From an uncultured Acidobacteriia bacterium (lineage in GTDB: Bacteria; Acidobacteriota; Terriglobia; Bryobacterales; Bryobacteraceae), in contig CAIYDY010000319.1 of assembly GCA_903925015.1 (NCBI GenBank), positions 1 to 34,163 on the forward strand: a stretch of 34,163 nt of DNA, read 5' to 3'. The notes below the pieces were generated by a model that had not been told where the DNA came from, did no database searches, and saw nothing but the letters and a program-made list of their open reading frames with translations. The stretch's first letter is position 1, and each line of letters opens with the position of its first letter. Positions 8,230 through 15,357 of the stretch are shown in pieces. The position numbers were made by a program, and so were the translations under genes.

Positions 8230-8799
8230 CTAGTGCACGGGGCCGATTTTTGCGGGAGGCCAGTACACAAACACTGCCTTCCCGTAGATGGCGGGCCTGT
8301 CCACGAATCCCCACATGCGGCTGTCATTGGATGAACTGCGGTGGTCGCCAAGGACGAAATACCGATCCGCAGGAACGGTGCGACGGTGGAGGGTCATGTG
8401 GTCGCGGTATTCGTCGGGCAGGTACGGCTCCAGGATCTTGATTCCGTTCACAATCACGACGCCGTCGTCCACTTCGACCGTATCGCCCGGAATGCCGATT
8501 ACGCGCTTGATGTAGGACTGGCTGGGGTCCAGTGGAAAGTGGAACACCACCAAATCGCCCCTCTCAATGTTGCCGGTACCCAGCTTGTACTGGTATTTGT
8601 TGATGAAGATGCGTTCCTGGTCGGTGAGACCCGGCATCATGCTGGTGCCCTCCACCTTGACTGGCTGGTAGATGAAGACGATGAGGACGACGGCCAGGAC
8701 AACGGAAATTGCCAAATCCCGCAAGAGGGATGCCACGCCGAATACAGGCTGCGGCGCGGCAACAGGTGCGAGTGCTTCAGAAGTGGTAGGTTCTTCCAT
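8230..8799 (-). CDS. lepB: Signal peptidase I
   Basis: A 189-residue type I leader peptidase (S26 family). A single N-terminal membrane anchor spans about residues 26-44. The catalytic Ser53 is in VEGTSMMPGL, the general-base Lys98 in SYIKRVIGIPGD, and the conserved box E reads GDHRSSSNDSRMWG (151-164). It cleaves Sec and Tat signal peptides at the outer face of the cytoplasmic membrane and could process the many exported products of this window. The start at 8799 was chosen because the 74 residues upstream in the longer frame have no family counterpart. There is no clear Shine-Dalgarno, but a TATAAT lies about 30 nt upstream. The gene is divergent from the cupin gene. Confidence 0.93.
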   Translation of the reverse strand: MEEPTTSEALAPVAAPQPVFGVASLLRDLAISVVLAVVLIVFIYQPVKVEGTSMMPGLTDQERIFINKYQYKLGTGNIERGDLVVFHFPLDPSQSYIKRVIGIPGDTVEVDDGVVIVNGIKILEPYLPDEYRDHMTLHRRTVPADRYFVLGDHRSSSNDSRMWGFVDRPAIYGKAVFVYWPPAKIGPVH

Positions 8800-8829
8800 G
8801 CGAAACGAAAAATGGGCAGCTGTGACCCG

Positions 8830-8835
8830 ATTATA
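8830..8835 (-). promoter_or_regulatory. Candidate -10 of lepB
   Basis: A perfect TATAAT on the minus strand, preceded by TGGG, 30 nt before the lepB ATG. No good -35 is seen at 16-18 nt. Confidence 0.5.
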
Positions 8836-8878
8836 CCCATTTTGACGTGTCCGAGCCCGATCCGTTTCGATCCAGGGA

Positions 8879-8884
8879 TATACT
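8879..8884 (+). promoter_or_regulatory. Candidate -10 of the cupin gene
   Basis: TATACT followed by the AGGAG ribosome site at 8891-8895 and the TTG start at 8906. It would give a 5' leader of roughly 15 nt. Confidence 0.35.
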
Positions 8885-8905
8885 CGCGTCAGGAGATTTC
8901 TAAAA

Positions 8906-9352
8906 TTGTCCCTTTCCCGCCGCGACCTATCGATGATCCTGCCCGGACTTGCCGCAGCCCTTCCGTTGCCTGCCGCGGCGCTTCCCTTGCCTGCTGATGA
9001 CAAGAAAATGCTGGAGACCAAGGCCTTCGACTATCCGGACCTGCCAGTGAAAGCGAACGGCCAGAACCACTCTCGGGCCGTATTCGACTGGCAGACCCAT
9101 ACAGGCTATCCGGTGGAATTGCATATGACCGAGTTGGGACCGGGTCAGGTCCCCCACGCTCCGCACCACCACTCCCATGAAGAGGTGATGATGCTGAGGA
9201 AAGGTGTCCTGGATGCCACCTACGGCGGGCAGACGGTGCATTTGACCGCTGGCTCGGTGATCTACATGGCTTCAAATGTCGAGCACCAGTGGCGCAATCC
9301 GGGTCCGGAGCCGGCGGAATACTTCGTGATCGCCCTCGGCAAGGGCCTGTAA
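8906..9352 (+). CDS. Tat-exported cupin protein, TTG start
   Basis: A 148-residue protein starting at TTG, with AGGAG 10 nt upstream and no ATG available before the conserved part. The N-terminus has a twin-arginine motif (SRRDLSM) followed by a hydrophobic Ala/Leu/Pro stretch to about residue 30, predicting export of a folded, metal-loaded protein. The single cupin domain (about 60-145) shows a His-rich metal motif, PHHHSHEEVMML, and the second motif VIYMASNVEHQWRN, giving the usual three-His/one-Glu metal site. Small cupins include dioxygenases, isomerases and binding proteins, so the activity is open. The gene is divergent from lepB. The secreted amidase follows after 110 nt. Confidence 0.82.
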   Translation: MSLSRRDLSMILPGLAAALPLPAAALPLPADDKKMLETKAFDYPDLPVKANGQNHSRAVFDWQTHTGYPVELHMTELGPGQVPHAPHHHSHEEVMMLRKGVLDATYGGQTVHLTAGSVIYMASNVEHQWRNPGPEPAEYFVIALGKGL

Positions 9353-9462
9353 CGGGTATCGCGCTAAACTACTCTCACCGGACCAAGTGGACCGGCCTGT
9401 CCAGCCGCCCCGCCCGCGACCCTTCTCCGACCCGAAGCCCGAAACCGGCCCGTGGAGTTTTC

Positions 9463-11196
9463 ATGAAGATCACTACTTTCCTATTCTTTTCGTCCCTGGC
9501 GATGGCGGCGACGCCTTCTTTCAATGTGGTTGAAGCGTCCATCCCGGAAATCCGGGCGGCTCTGGACCAAAAACGGATCACATCCCGCGAGTTGGTCACC
9601 CTATACTTGGCGCGCATCGGCATGTATGAGGACAAGCTGCATTGCATCATCACAGTGAATCCGAACGTGTTGAAAGAGGCCGATGATAGGGACCGCGAAC
9701 GTGCCCAGGGTCGCGCGAGGGGACCCTTGCACGGCATCCCGATCGCGCTCAAGGACAATGTGTTGACTCATGACATTGTCACCACAGGCGGCGCACTTGC
9801 CTTCGACGGGTTCATACCGCCCTATGACGCCACCTTGGTCAAGAATCTGCGCGACGCGGGCGCGATTATCATTGCCAAGACCGGTTTGTCGGAACTGGCC
9901 AACTGGGTAGCGGGAGCCCCAACTCCGATGCCGGGCAACTACAACGCCATGCGCGGGTTCGGCTACAATCCCTACGACCCCCGCCGCGACCCGCGCGAGG
10001 GCTCCAACGATGGCCGTCCTGTGCTGCAAACCGGTGGTTCGAGTTCCGGTGTCGGCACTGCCGCCAACTTCTGGGCCGGGAACGTCGGAAGCGAGACGTC
10101 CGGGTCGATCCTAAGTCCTTCAAATCAAAACATGCTTGCGGGAATCAAGCCGACGGTAGGCCGGATTAGCCGTTACGGGGTGATTCCGATCACCGCCGAC
10201 CAGGATACGGCAGGTCCCATGGCCAAGACCGTGACGGACGCGGCCATCATGCTGGGAGCCCTCGAAAGTCCCGCACCCGATCCGAATGATGCCGCGACAA
10301 AGCTCTGCACTCCCCCGCCGGGCCGCGACTACACAAAATTCTTGAAAACCGATGGCCTGAAGGGTGCCCGGATCGGCATACCTCGCGCCTTTTTCTACGA
10401 GCGCGCGAACCTGCCCCAACGGCGTAGCGGGGCAGCGGAAGCTCCGGCACCCGGCGGACGTGGCGGCGGCAGGGGCGGCAACGGCGACCCGTTGACTCCC
10501 GAACAGGCACGGGCCATGACCGAGGCAATTGAAATCCTAAAAGCGCAGGGTGCGGTCATCGTCGATCCAGTGGACATTCCGAGCCTCTCCACGCAGGATC
10601 CAGACAAGAATTTCGCGCTCTGGGGTCAATGCTCCGGGCTCAACAGCGTGAAGGGGAAAGACGCCAATTGCTCTGTCGTCTTGAAGTACGGCATGAAACG
10701 CGACTTCAACGCGTGGCTGGCAACGTTGGGCCCTTCAGCTCCGGTCAAGACGTTGACGGAACTGCGGGAATGGAACATTACCCACATCACATCGGGGGCA
10801 ATCCGTTTTGGTCAGTCGCAACTGGATATCTCGGATGAGATGGACGTGCAAGCCGACCGGGCCCGTTATGAGCACGACCGTGCCAAGGATATAGAACTGG
10901 CGGGCACGAACGGTATCGACGCGGCGATGAAATCCAACCAGCTTGATGCGATTCTCTTTCCGGGACCAAATGGTGCGGGCATTGCGGCCAAACCTGGATA
11001 CCCTACGGTCATCGTGCCTTTCGCGATGGTTCCGAATACGGCGACGCCTCCGTTTCCGGCCGGATTTGAGGCGAAACCGGCTCCGTTCGGCGTCAGTTTC
11101 ACAGGTATGGCATGCAGCGAGCCCCGCTTGATCGAATTGGCCTATGCTTTCGAACACGCGTCCAAGCGTCGGGTTCCGCCGCCAGCCGTGCCGTAA
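9463..11196 (+). CDS. Secreted amidase-signature hydrolase
   Basis: A 577-residue amidase-signature enzyme. The ATG at 9463 has GGAG upstream and opens a signal peptide (residues 1-16, ending LAMAA); the longer frame from 9289 overlaps the cupin gene and is rejected. The Ser-cisSer-Lys triad is visible: Lys97 in PIALKDN, the cis-Ser in GGSSSGVG (191-198), and the nucleophile Ser215 in ETSGSI. It hydrolyses amide bonds outside the cytoplasm, like the secreted peptide-amidase branch; the natural substrate is unknown. A Gly/Arg/Pro-rich insert (APAPGGRGGGRGGNGDP, about residues 328-344) interrupts the domain and looks like a flexible loop. The gene converges with the NSAR/EamA/MFS/SDR operon, leaving only 21 nt. 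Confidence 0.9.
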   Translation: MKITTFLFFSSLAMAATPSFNVVEASIPEIRAALDQKRITSRELVTLYLARIGMYEDKLHCIITVNPNVLKEADDRDRERAQGRARGPLHGIPIALKDNVLTHDIVTTGGALAFDGFIPPYDATLVKNLRDAGAIIIAKTGLSELANWVAGAPTPMPGNYNAMRGFGYNPYDPRRDPREGSNDGRPVLQTGGSSSGVGTAANFWAGNVGSETSGSILSPSNQNMLAGIKPTVGRISRYGVIPITADQDTAGPMAKTVTDAAIMLGALESPAPDPNDAATKLCTPPPGRDYTKFLKTDGLKGARIGIPRAFFYERANLPQRRSGAAEAPAPGGRGGGRGGNGDPLTPEQARAMTEAIEILKAQGAVIVDPVDIPSLSTQDPDKNFALWGQCSGLNSVKGKDANCSVVLKYGMKRDFNAWLATLGPSAPVKTLTELREWNITHITSGAIRFGQSQLDISDEMDVQADRARYEHDRAKDIELAGTNGIDAAMKSNQLDAILFPGPNGAGIAAKPGYPTVIVPFAMVPNTATPPFPAGFEAKPAPFGVSFTGMACSEPRLIELAYAFEHASKRRVPPPAVP

Positions 11197-11217
11197 AGAC
11201 CCAGACACGGGAAGCGA

Positions 11218-11937
11218 TTATTTCTGGCTCAGGCCGCCGTCCACTGCAACCAGCTGCCCTGTGGTGAAGGTTGATGTGCGGAGGAAATACAACACGGCAT
11301 CCGCAATCTCCTCGCCGGTCCCAGCTCGACCGGCGGGAGTTGCGGCTATGAATCTTTCAATCCGGTCGTCGGTTCCCCCAAACGGAATCACACCAGGGGC
11401 TACCGCATTCACGGAAATCTTCGGTGCCCATGCGCGCGACAATGCCCGAGTCAACATCACAACACCGGCCTTGGACGCGCAGTAATGCGCGTGTTCCTGC
11501 CAGGGCCGGATCGCGCCCAGGGAGGCAATGTTGACAATCCGCCCATTGCCTGTCGGCAGCATGATTCGCGCCGCTGCTTGGCAGGAAAAAAACACAGACT
11601 TGAGGTTTACCGAATGGATGAAATCCCAGTCCGACTCTTCAATATCCAGAGGATCGAACCTGGTGAACCGCGCTGCGTTGTTCACCAACCCGTCCAAGCG
11701 GCCAAAATGGTCAGCGACGCGGTCGAACATGGATCGAATCTCCGCGACGGACTCCAAGTTGGCCTGAAACACAGGGACCCCGCCGCACTCCGACGCCGTG
11801 AGGCGGGCTTGGGCATCGGATTCGCCGTAATGGATGGCAACCCTTGCTCCCTCCGCGGCCAACGCCAAAGCAATCGAGCGCCCGATCCGTTTGGCTGCGC
11901 CCGTCACCAGAACTACCTTGCCCTCAAGCGATTGCAT
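11218..11937 (-). CDS. Short-chain dehydrogenase/reductase
   Basis: A 239-residue classical SDR. The cofactor motif TGAAKRIG (12-19), NNAA, the catalytic Ser in NIASLG and the YCASK motif are all intact, and the C-terminus VAVDGGLS is usual for FabG-like or pteridine reductase-like members. The TGAAKRIG form with an early Arg suggests NADPH. It is the last gene of a four-gene minus-strand operon. Its ATG lies 14 nt inside the MFS gene, so translation is coupled. It probably reduces or oxidises a carbonyl or hydroxyl in a pathway shared with the upstream racemase-like enzyme; this is inference from context. Confidence 0.9.
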   Translation of the reverse strand: MQSLEGKVVLVTGAAKRIGRSIALALAAEGARVAIHYGESDAQARLTASECGGVPVFQANLESVAEIRSMFDRVADHFGRLDGLVNNAARFTRFDPLDIEESDWDFIHSVNLKSVFFSCQAAARIMLPTGNGRIVNIASLGAIRPWQEHAHYCASKAGVVMLTRALSRAWAPKISVNAVAPGVIPFGGTDDRIERFIAATPAGRAGTGEEIADAVLYFLRTSTFTTGQLVAVDGGLSQK

Positions 11938-13213
11938 GAACCGACTCAGCCTCCTGAAGTGCCAATTCCCCCACCTCCGGCGGTTCCGGCAACCTGCCGC
12001 TCACGTTCAGCCAAGTCCAAACGACGGCCGTCATGGAGCTGACAATCCCGGAAACCATCCCAATTGTGCGCGGATTCCACGAGACCGACACCGCACCTGT
12101 CGCCATCATGGAAATCATCATTGTGGACCAGGTGAGGGACTCAAGCGTGGCGAAAACCCGACCGCGGAACCGGTCCTCCACGTGCCGCATCAACTGCGTG
12201 TAGTTCAACACCGAGCTCACCGCGACCGCCGCCCGCGAAACCGCGATGAAAACACAAGCCCAGGCCATCGTCGGCATTTGACTGAACAGCACGTACGCCC
12301 CGCCGTGGATCACGTACACAATGGCGACCGTCCTCTTGTACTGGACAAAATTGAGGCGCTTCCCGAGCTGATAACCCACCGCTCCGCCGCACAGCAACCC
12401 GAGGCCCGCACAACCCCAAATGACACCAATGCCATAGGGACCGGCCTTGAAAACCTTCTCCCCGAACAAGCTGAAGAGAATTTGCGCGGCGCCCCCGCCC
12501 GCAGCCCAACCTATCGTTACCACCGACACGCCCGAAAGCAAGGGTGTTGAGCGCATATATGCCAAACCATCGCGGAACTGGCGGAATCCCGTCTTCGACC
12601 GCTTCGATGCCGATTGCAGGACACGGAATCCCCTGCCATCCGCGTGATGCAGCCGTGCAATGCAGGCAGCCGACACGAGGAATGACAAGGCGTTGAATCC
12701 AAAGGCAATTGCGAAACCGGACTTCACCACCACGGCCCCCAGGAAGGCACCGATCGTAAGGCTAGCCCACGACGTGGTCTGGGTCATCGTACCAGCGGTG
12801 TGGAGTTCATCCGCCGTGGCAATGCTCGGCAACACCGCCGCACGGCCCCCTGAGAAAAAGGGCGATGCGAACATCAGCACGGCGCTAAGCCCGAAAAGCA
12901 GCCAATTCGACTTGTAGTCCACGCAAAAAATGAAGCTCAGGGCGATCACGGCCCGGACCAAATCGCTGGCGATCATGACCCTGCGCCTGTCCAACCGGTC
13001 CAAAAGCACACCCGCGATAGGACCGGCACCCAGCATCGCCACCGCCCGCGAGAGAAAGACCCCGGTGACCACCAACCCGGCGTTGCCCCGTTCCATGGCC
13101 AGACTCATCACGGCAATGTTGTTGAAGTGGTCCCCGATCTCGCTGACCACCTGCCCGGTCCACGTCCTGCGATAGTTCGCGTTGGTGCGGATCAAGCGTC
13201 CGAAATCACTCAA
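11924..13213 (-). CDS. MFS_3-type transporter, TTG start
   Basis: A 429-residue major facilitator protein with about 12 hydrophobic segments. The N-terminal RRTWTGQVVSEIGDHFNNIAVM and the loop LDRLDRRRVMIASD are typical of the MFS_3/EntS-like branch, which exports siderophores and small molecules. The start is TTG at 13213, overlapping the EamA stop in a TTGA arrangement, with GGAG 9 nt upstream. The longer frame reaching 13777 runs inside EamA and is not coding. Its 3' end overlaps the SDR gene by 14 nt. Together with EamA it gives the operon two different transporters. Substrate unknown. Confidence 0.87.
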   Translation of the reverse strand: MSDFGRLIRTNANYRRTWTGQVVSEIGDHFNNIAVMSLAMERGNAGLVVTGVFLSRAVAMLGAGPIAGVLLDRLDRRRVMIASDLVRAVIALSFIFCVDYKSNWLLFGLSAVLMFASPFFSGGRAAVLPSIATADELHTAGTMTQTTSWASLTIGAFLGAVVVKSGFAIAFGFNALSFLVSAACIARLHHADGRGFRVLQSASKRSKTGFRQFRDGLAYMRSTPLLSGVSVVTIGWAAGGGAAQILFSLFGEKVFKAGPYGIGVIWGCAGLGLLCGGAVGYQLGKRLNFVQYKRTVAIVYVIHGGAYVLFSQMPTMAWACVFIAVSRAAVAVSSVLNYTQLMRHVEDRFRGRVFATLESLTWSTMMISMMATGAVSVSWNPRTIGMVSGIVSSMTAVVWTWLNVSGRLPEPPEVGELALQEAESVHAIA

Positions 13214-14112
13214 GAGAAGCGCTCCGTCACGAAAATCCCCGCAAAGACCATGCCGCCTGCTGCAAGCGCCCCTTCGCCCACTCGTTCGCCGAGAATGAGA
13301 AAAGCCAAGGCGGTCGCGATTACCGGCTGCAGGTACTGGAACGCGCCCACCCGCGAGGCGGGAATCCGGGCAAGAACGTAGTAGTAAATCAGATAGCCTG
13401 TTACCGACGAAAACGCGCCCATGTAGAACATGCCGAACCAAGCTCCGGGTGAAAGCTTCGAAAACTGAAAGTTGCGGCCAGCCCACCACAGAAGGGGTGC
13501 CAGCAGCACCGATCCACCAACGTAGCCCATCGCATTCACGGCGATACCACCCAGTTTCGGCTTGTGCCGCTTTCCAAATACCGTCATCGCGGCCAAGGGG
13601 ATCGCACAGCCCAAAATAAGGAAATCGCCCAGTAGCGTTGGCTGTTGCTGTCCGGCGACGGATTGCGTGCGGATGAATTGCAGCGAAACCACTCCCATCA
13701 GAGCGATTCCAATTCCCAGCAGGCGGATCCGGTTGATCGGCTCCAACCGCATTGCAGCCGCCATCCCAACAACCCACAACGGAGTCGTCGCCATGATCAT
13801 GGACGAGTGCAGCACCGTCGTCCTAGCCACCCCCAGCGTCCAAAAAAGTTGGTTGACCGTGATGCCGCCAACACCGAGAACCGCCAGCAGGCACAAGTCG
13901 CGCGGCGTGGCCTCGATCTTGCGGCCTCGCGACTGGTACCAGAAAATCGGCACGATCAGAACCGCCGAGACCAAGGTGCGGATGCAGATCACAATCTCGG
14001 CCGGCACCTCGCGAAATACAATCCGGGCGGCAATATAGTTGCCGGACCAGCACAACATCATCACGGCAATCAGCAGGTACAGGAGAGCGTTCGAGGTCTT
14101 CCCGGCGCTCAT
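13210..14112 (-). CDS. EamA/DMT-family exporter
   Basis: A 300-residue membrane protein with ten predicted transmembrane segments in two EamA repeats. The first repeat covers about 10-145 and the second about 160-290, with conserved LFWTLGVARTTVLHSSMI and YYYVLARIPASRVGAFQYLQPV. Family members export amino acids and related metabolites. Its ATG overlaps the upstream enolase stop (ATGA) and its TGA overlaps the MFS start (TTGA). It is thus tightly coupled on both sides. With an NSAR/OSBS-type enzyme upstream, an amino-acid or N-acyl amino-acid substrate is plausible but unproven. Confidence 0.9.
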   Translation of the reverse strand: MSAGKTSNALLYLLIAVMMLCWSGNYIAARIVFREVPAEIVICIRTLVSAVLIVPIFWYQSRGRKIEATPRDLCLLAVLGVGGITVNQLFWTLGVARTTVLHSSMIMATTPLWVVGMAAAMRLEPINRIRLLGIGIALMGVVSLQFIRTQSVAGQQQPTLLGDFLILGCAIPLAAMTVFGKRHKPKLGGIAVNAMGYVGGSVLLAPLLWWAGRNFQFSKLSPGAWFGMFYMGAFSSVTGYLIYYYVLARIPASRVGAFQYLQPVIATALAFLILGERVGEGALAAGGMVFAGIFVTERFS

Positions 14113-15248
14113 GCCGCCGCTTTCGGCGTGGCAGCTGTCGAAGTGATGGTTTCGGTTCTAACTGTCACGTGGTCCAAATAGTCGCGGTCGATTTCATAAC
14201 CGAAACCTACGCCGTCCCGAACAGCGATGGTGCCCTGGGCCGTGGTTTCGACTTCGGGGACAATAATGTCCCGCTTCCAATAGCGCTTGCTGGCGGAAAC
14301 ATCGCCGGGCAGAGTGAAATTCGGCAAAGTCGCCAGCGCGATATTGTGCGCGCGGCCAATGCCAGCTTCGAGCATCCCGCCGCACCAGACCGGAATTCCC
14401 GCCTTCTGGCAGACATCGTGGAGCCGGATGGCCTCTCCGAAACCGCCGACGCGCCCCAGCTTGATGTTGATGATCCGTCCGGCGCGCAGGCGGATGGCCT
14501 GTTCGGCGTGGTGGGCCGAGCGGATGGATTCATCCAAGCAAATCGGCGTTTCCAACCTGGGCTGCAGCTGCGCGTGGTCGATGATATCGTCGTGGGCCAA
14601 GGGCTGCTCGATCATCATGAGCATGAATTCGTCAAGCTGGCGCAACCGGTCCGCATCGGCAAGAGTGTAGGCCGAATTGGCATCGGCCATCAAGCGGACG
14701 GTGGGGAAAGCTTCGCGCACTTTGGCAACGGCCTCTATGTCCCAGCCGGGCTTGATTTTCATCTTTATGCGCTGGTAGCCGGACGCGAGCTCCGTCGATA
14801 TCTTCTCGAGGAGTTGTTCAATAGTGTCCTGAATGCCGATGGAGACACCACAAGGAATCTCCCGGCGGGCACCCCCGCCAATTTCCTTCCAAAGTGGGTT
14901 GCCGTTGCGCCGAGCCTGGAGATCCCAAACAGCGGCCTCGACCCCACCCCGCGCCATCTTGTGGCCACGAATGTGCCGGATGAGCGGATCCACATCCTGA
15001 GCAGTTTCAATTTCACGGCCCAACAACCGGGGAGCGACGTAGTCACGCGCAATGGACCAAGCCGAAACCGTCCATTCCTCGTTGTAGAAGGGGTTCTCAC
15101 CCGCGGTAATTTCGCCCCAGCCGGAAAGCCCGTCGCTTTCGACCTCAACAACGATAATGTCGCGGGCGTACGTGCGCGAAAAACTGGTCTCAAAAAAGTG
15201 CACCAACGGCATCCGGAGGTGCCGGAGTGTAATCCTGTCGAGTTTCAT
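14109..15248 (-). CDS. NSAR/OSBS-type enolase-superfamily enzyme
   Basis: A 379-residue enolase-superfamily protein of the N-succinylamino acid racemase / o-succinylbenzoate synthase branch. Diagnostic segments are GWGEITAGENPFYNEEW, RIKMKIKPGWD, DANSAYTLAD and MIEQPLAHDD. The catalytic set is complete and falls in the positions expected for the family: Lys162-x-Lys164 and Lys263 as the two bases, with Asp189, Glu214 and Asp239 as Mg ligands. It could be MenC of menaquinone synthesis or an N-acyl amino-acid racemase. No other men gene is in view, and it leads an operon with two transporters and an SDR, so racemase-type amino-acid metabolism seems likelier. No clear Shine-Dalgarno is seen. A region of 109 bp separates it from the pseudo-MPN gene. 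Confidence 0.88.
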   Translation of the reverse strand: MKLDRITLRHLRMPLVHFFETSFSRTYARDIIVVEVESDGLSGWGEITAGENPFYNEEWTVSAWSIARDYVAPRLLGREIETAQDVDPLIRHIRGHKMARGGVEAAVWDLQARRNGNPLWKEIGGGARREIPCGVSIGIQDTIEQLLEKISTELASGYQRIKMKIKPGWDIEAVAKVREAFPTVRLMADANSAYTLADADRLRQLDEFMLMMIEQPLAHDDIIDHAQLQPRLETPICLDESIRSAHHAEQAIRLRAGRIINIKLGRVGGFGEAIRLHDVCQKAGIPVWCGGMLEAGIGRAHNIALATLPNFTLPGDVSASKRYWKRDIIVPEVETTAQGTIAVRDGVGFGYEIDRDYLDHVTVRTETITSTAATPKAAA

Positions 15249-15357
15249 GATTCAAGCATTCGGGACTTCACCCCGGCAATTTTGACCGCCCGTTTGGGAC
15301 GGCAAAGATTGCGATTGCGTGAATCTCTAGTTTAGCAAGGGTTAAGTTTAGCAACGG

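Noticed and set aside
14169-15335. A 388-codon plus-strand open frame
   Set aside because: It is antisense to the NSAR/OSBS-type enolase, which has every catalytic residue.
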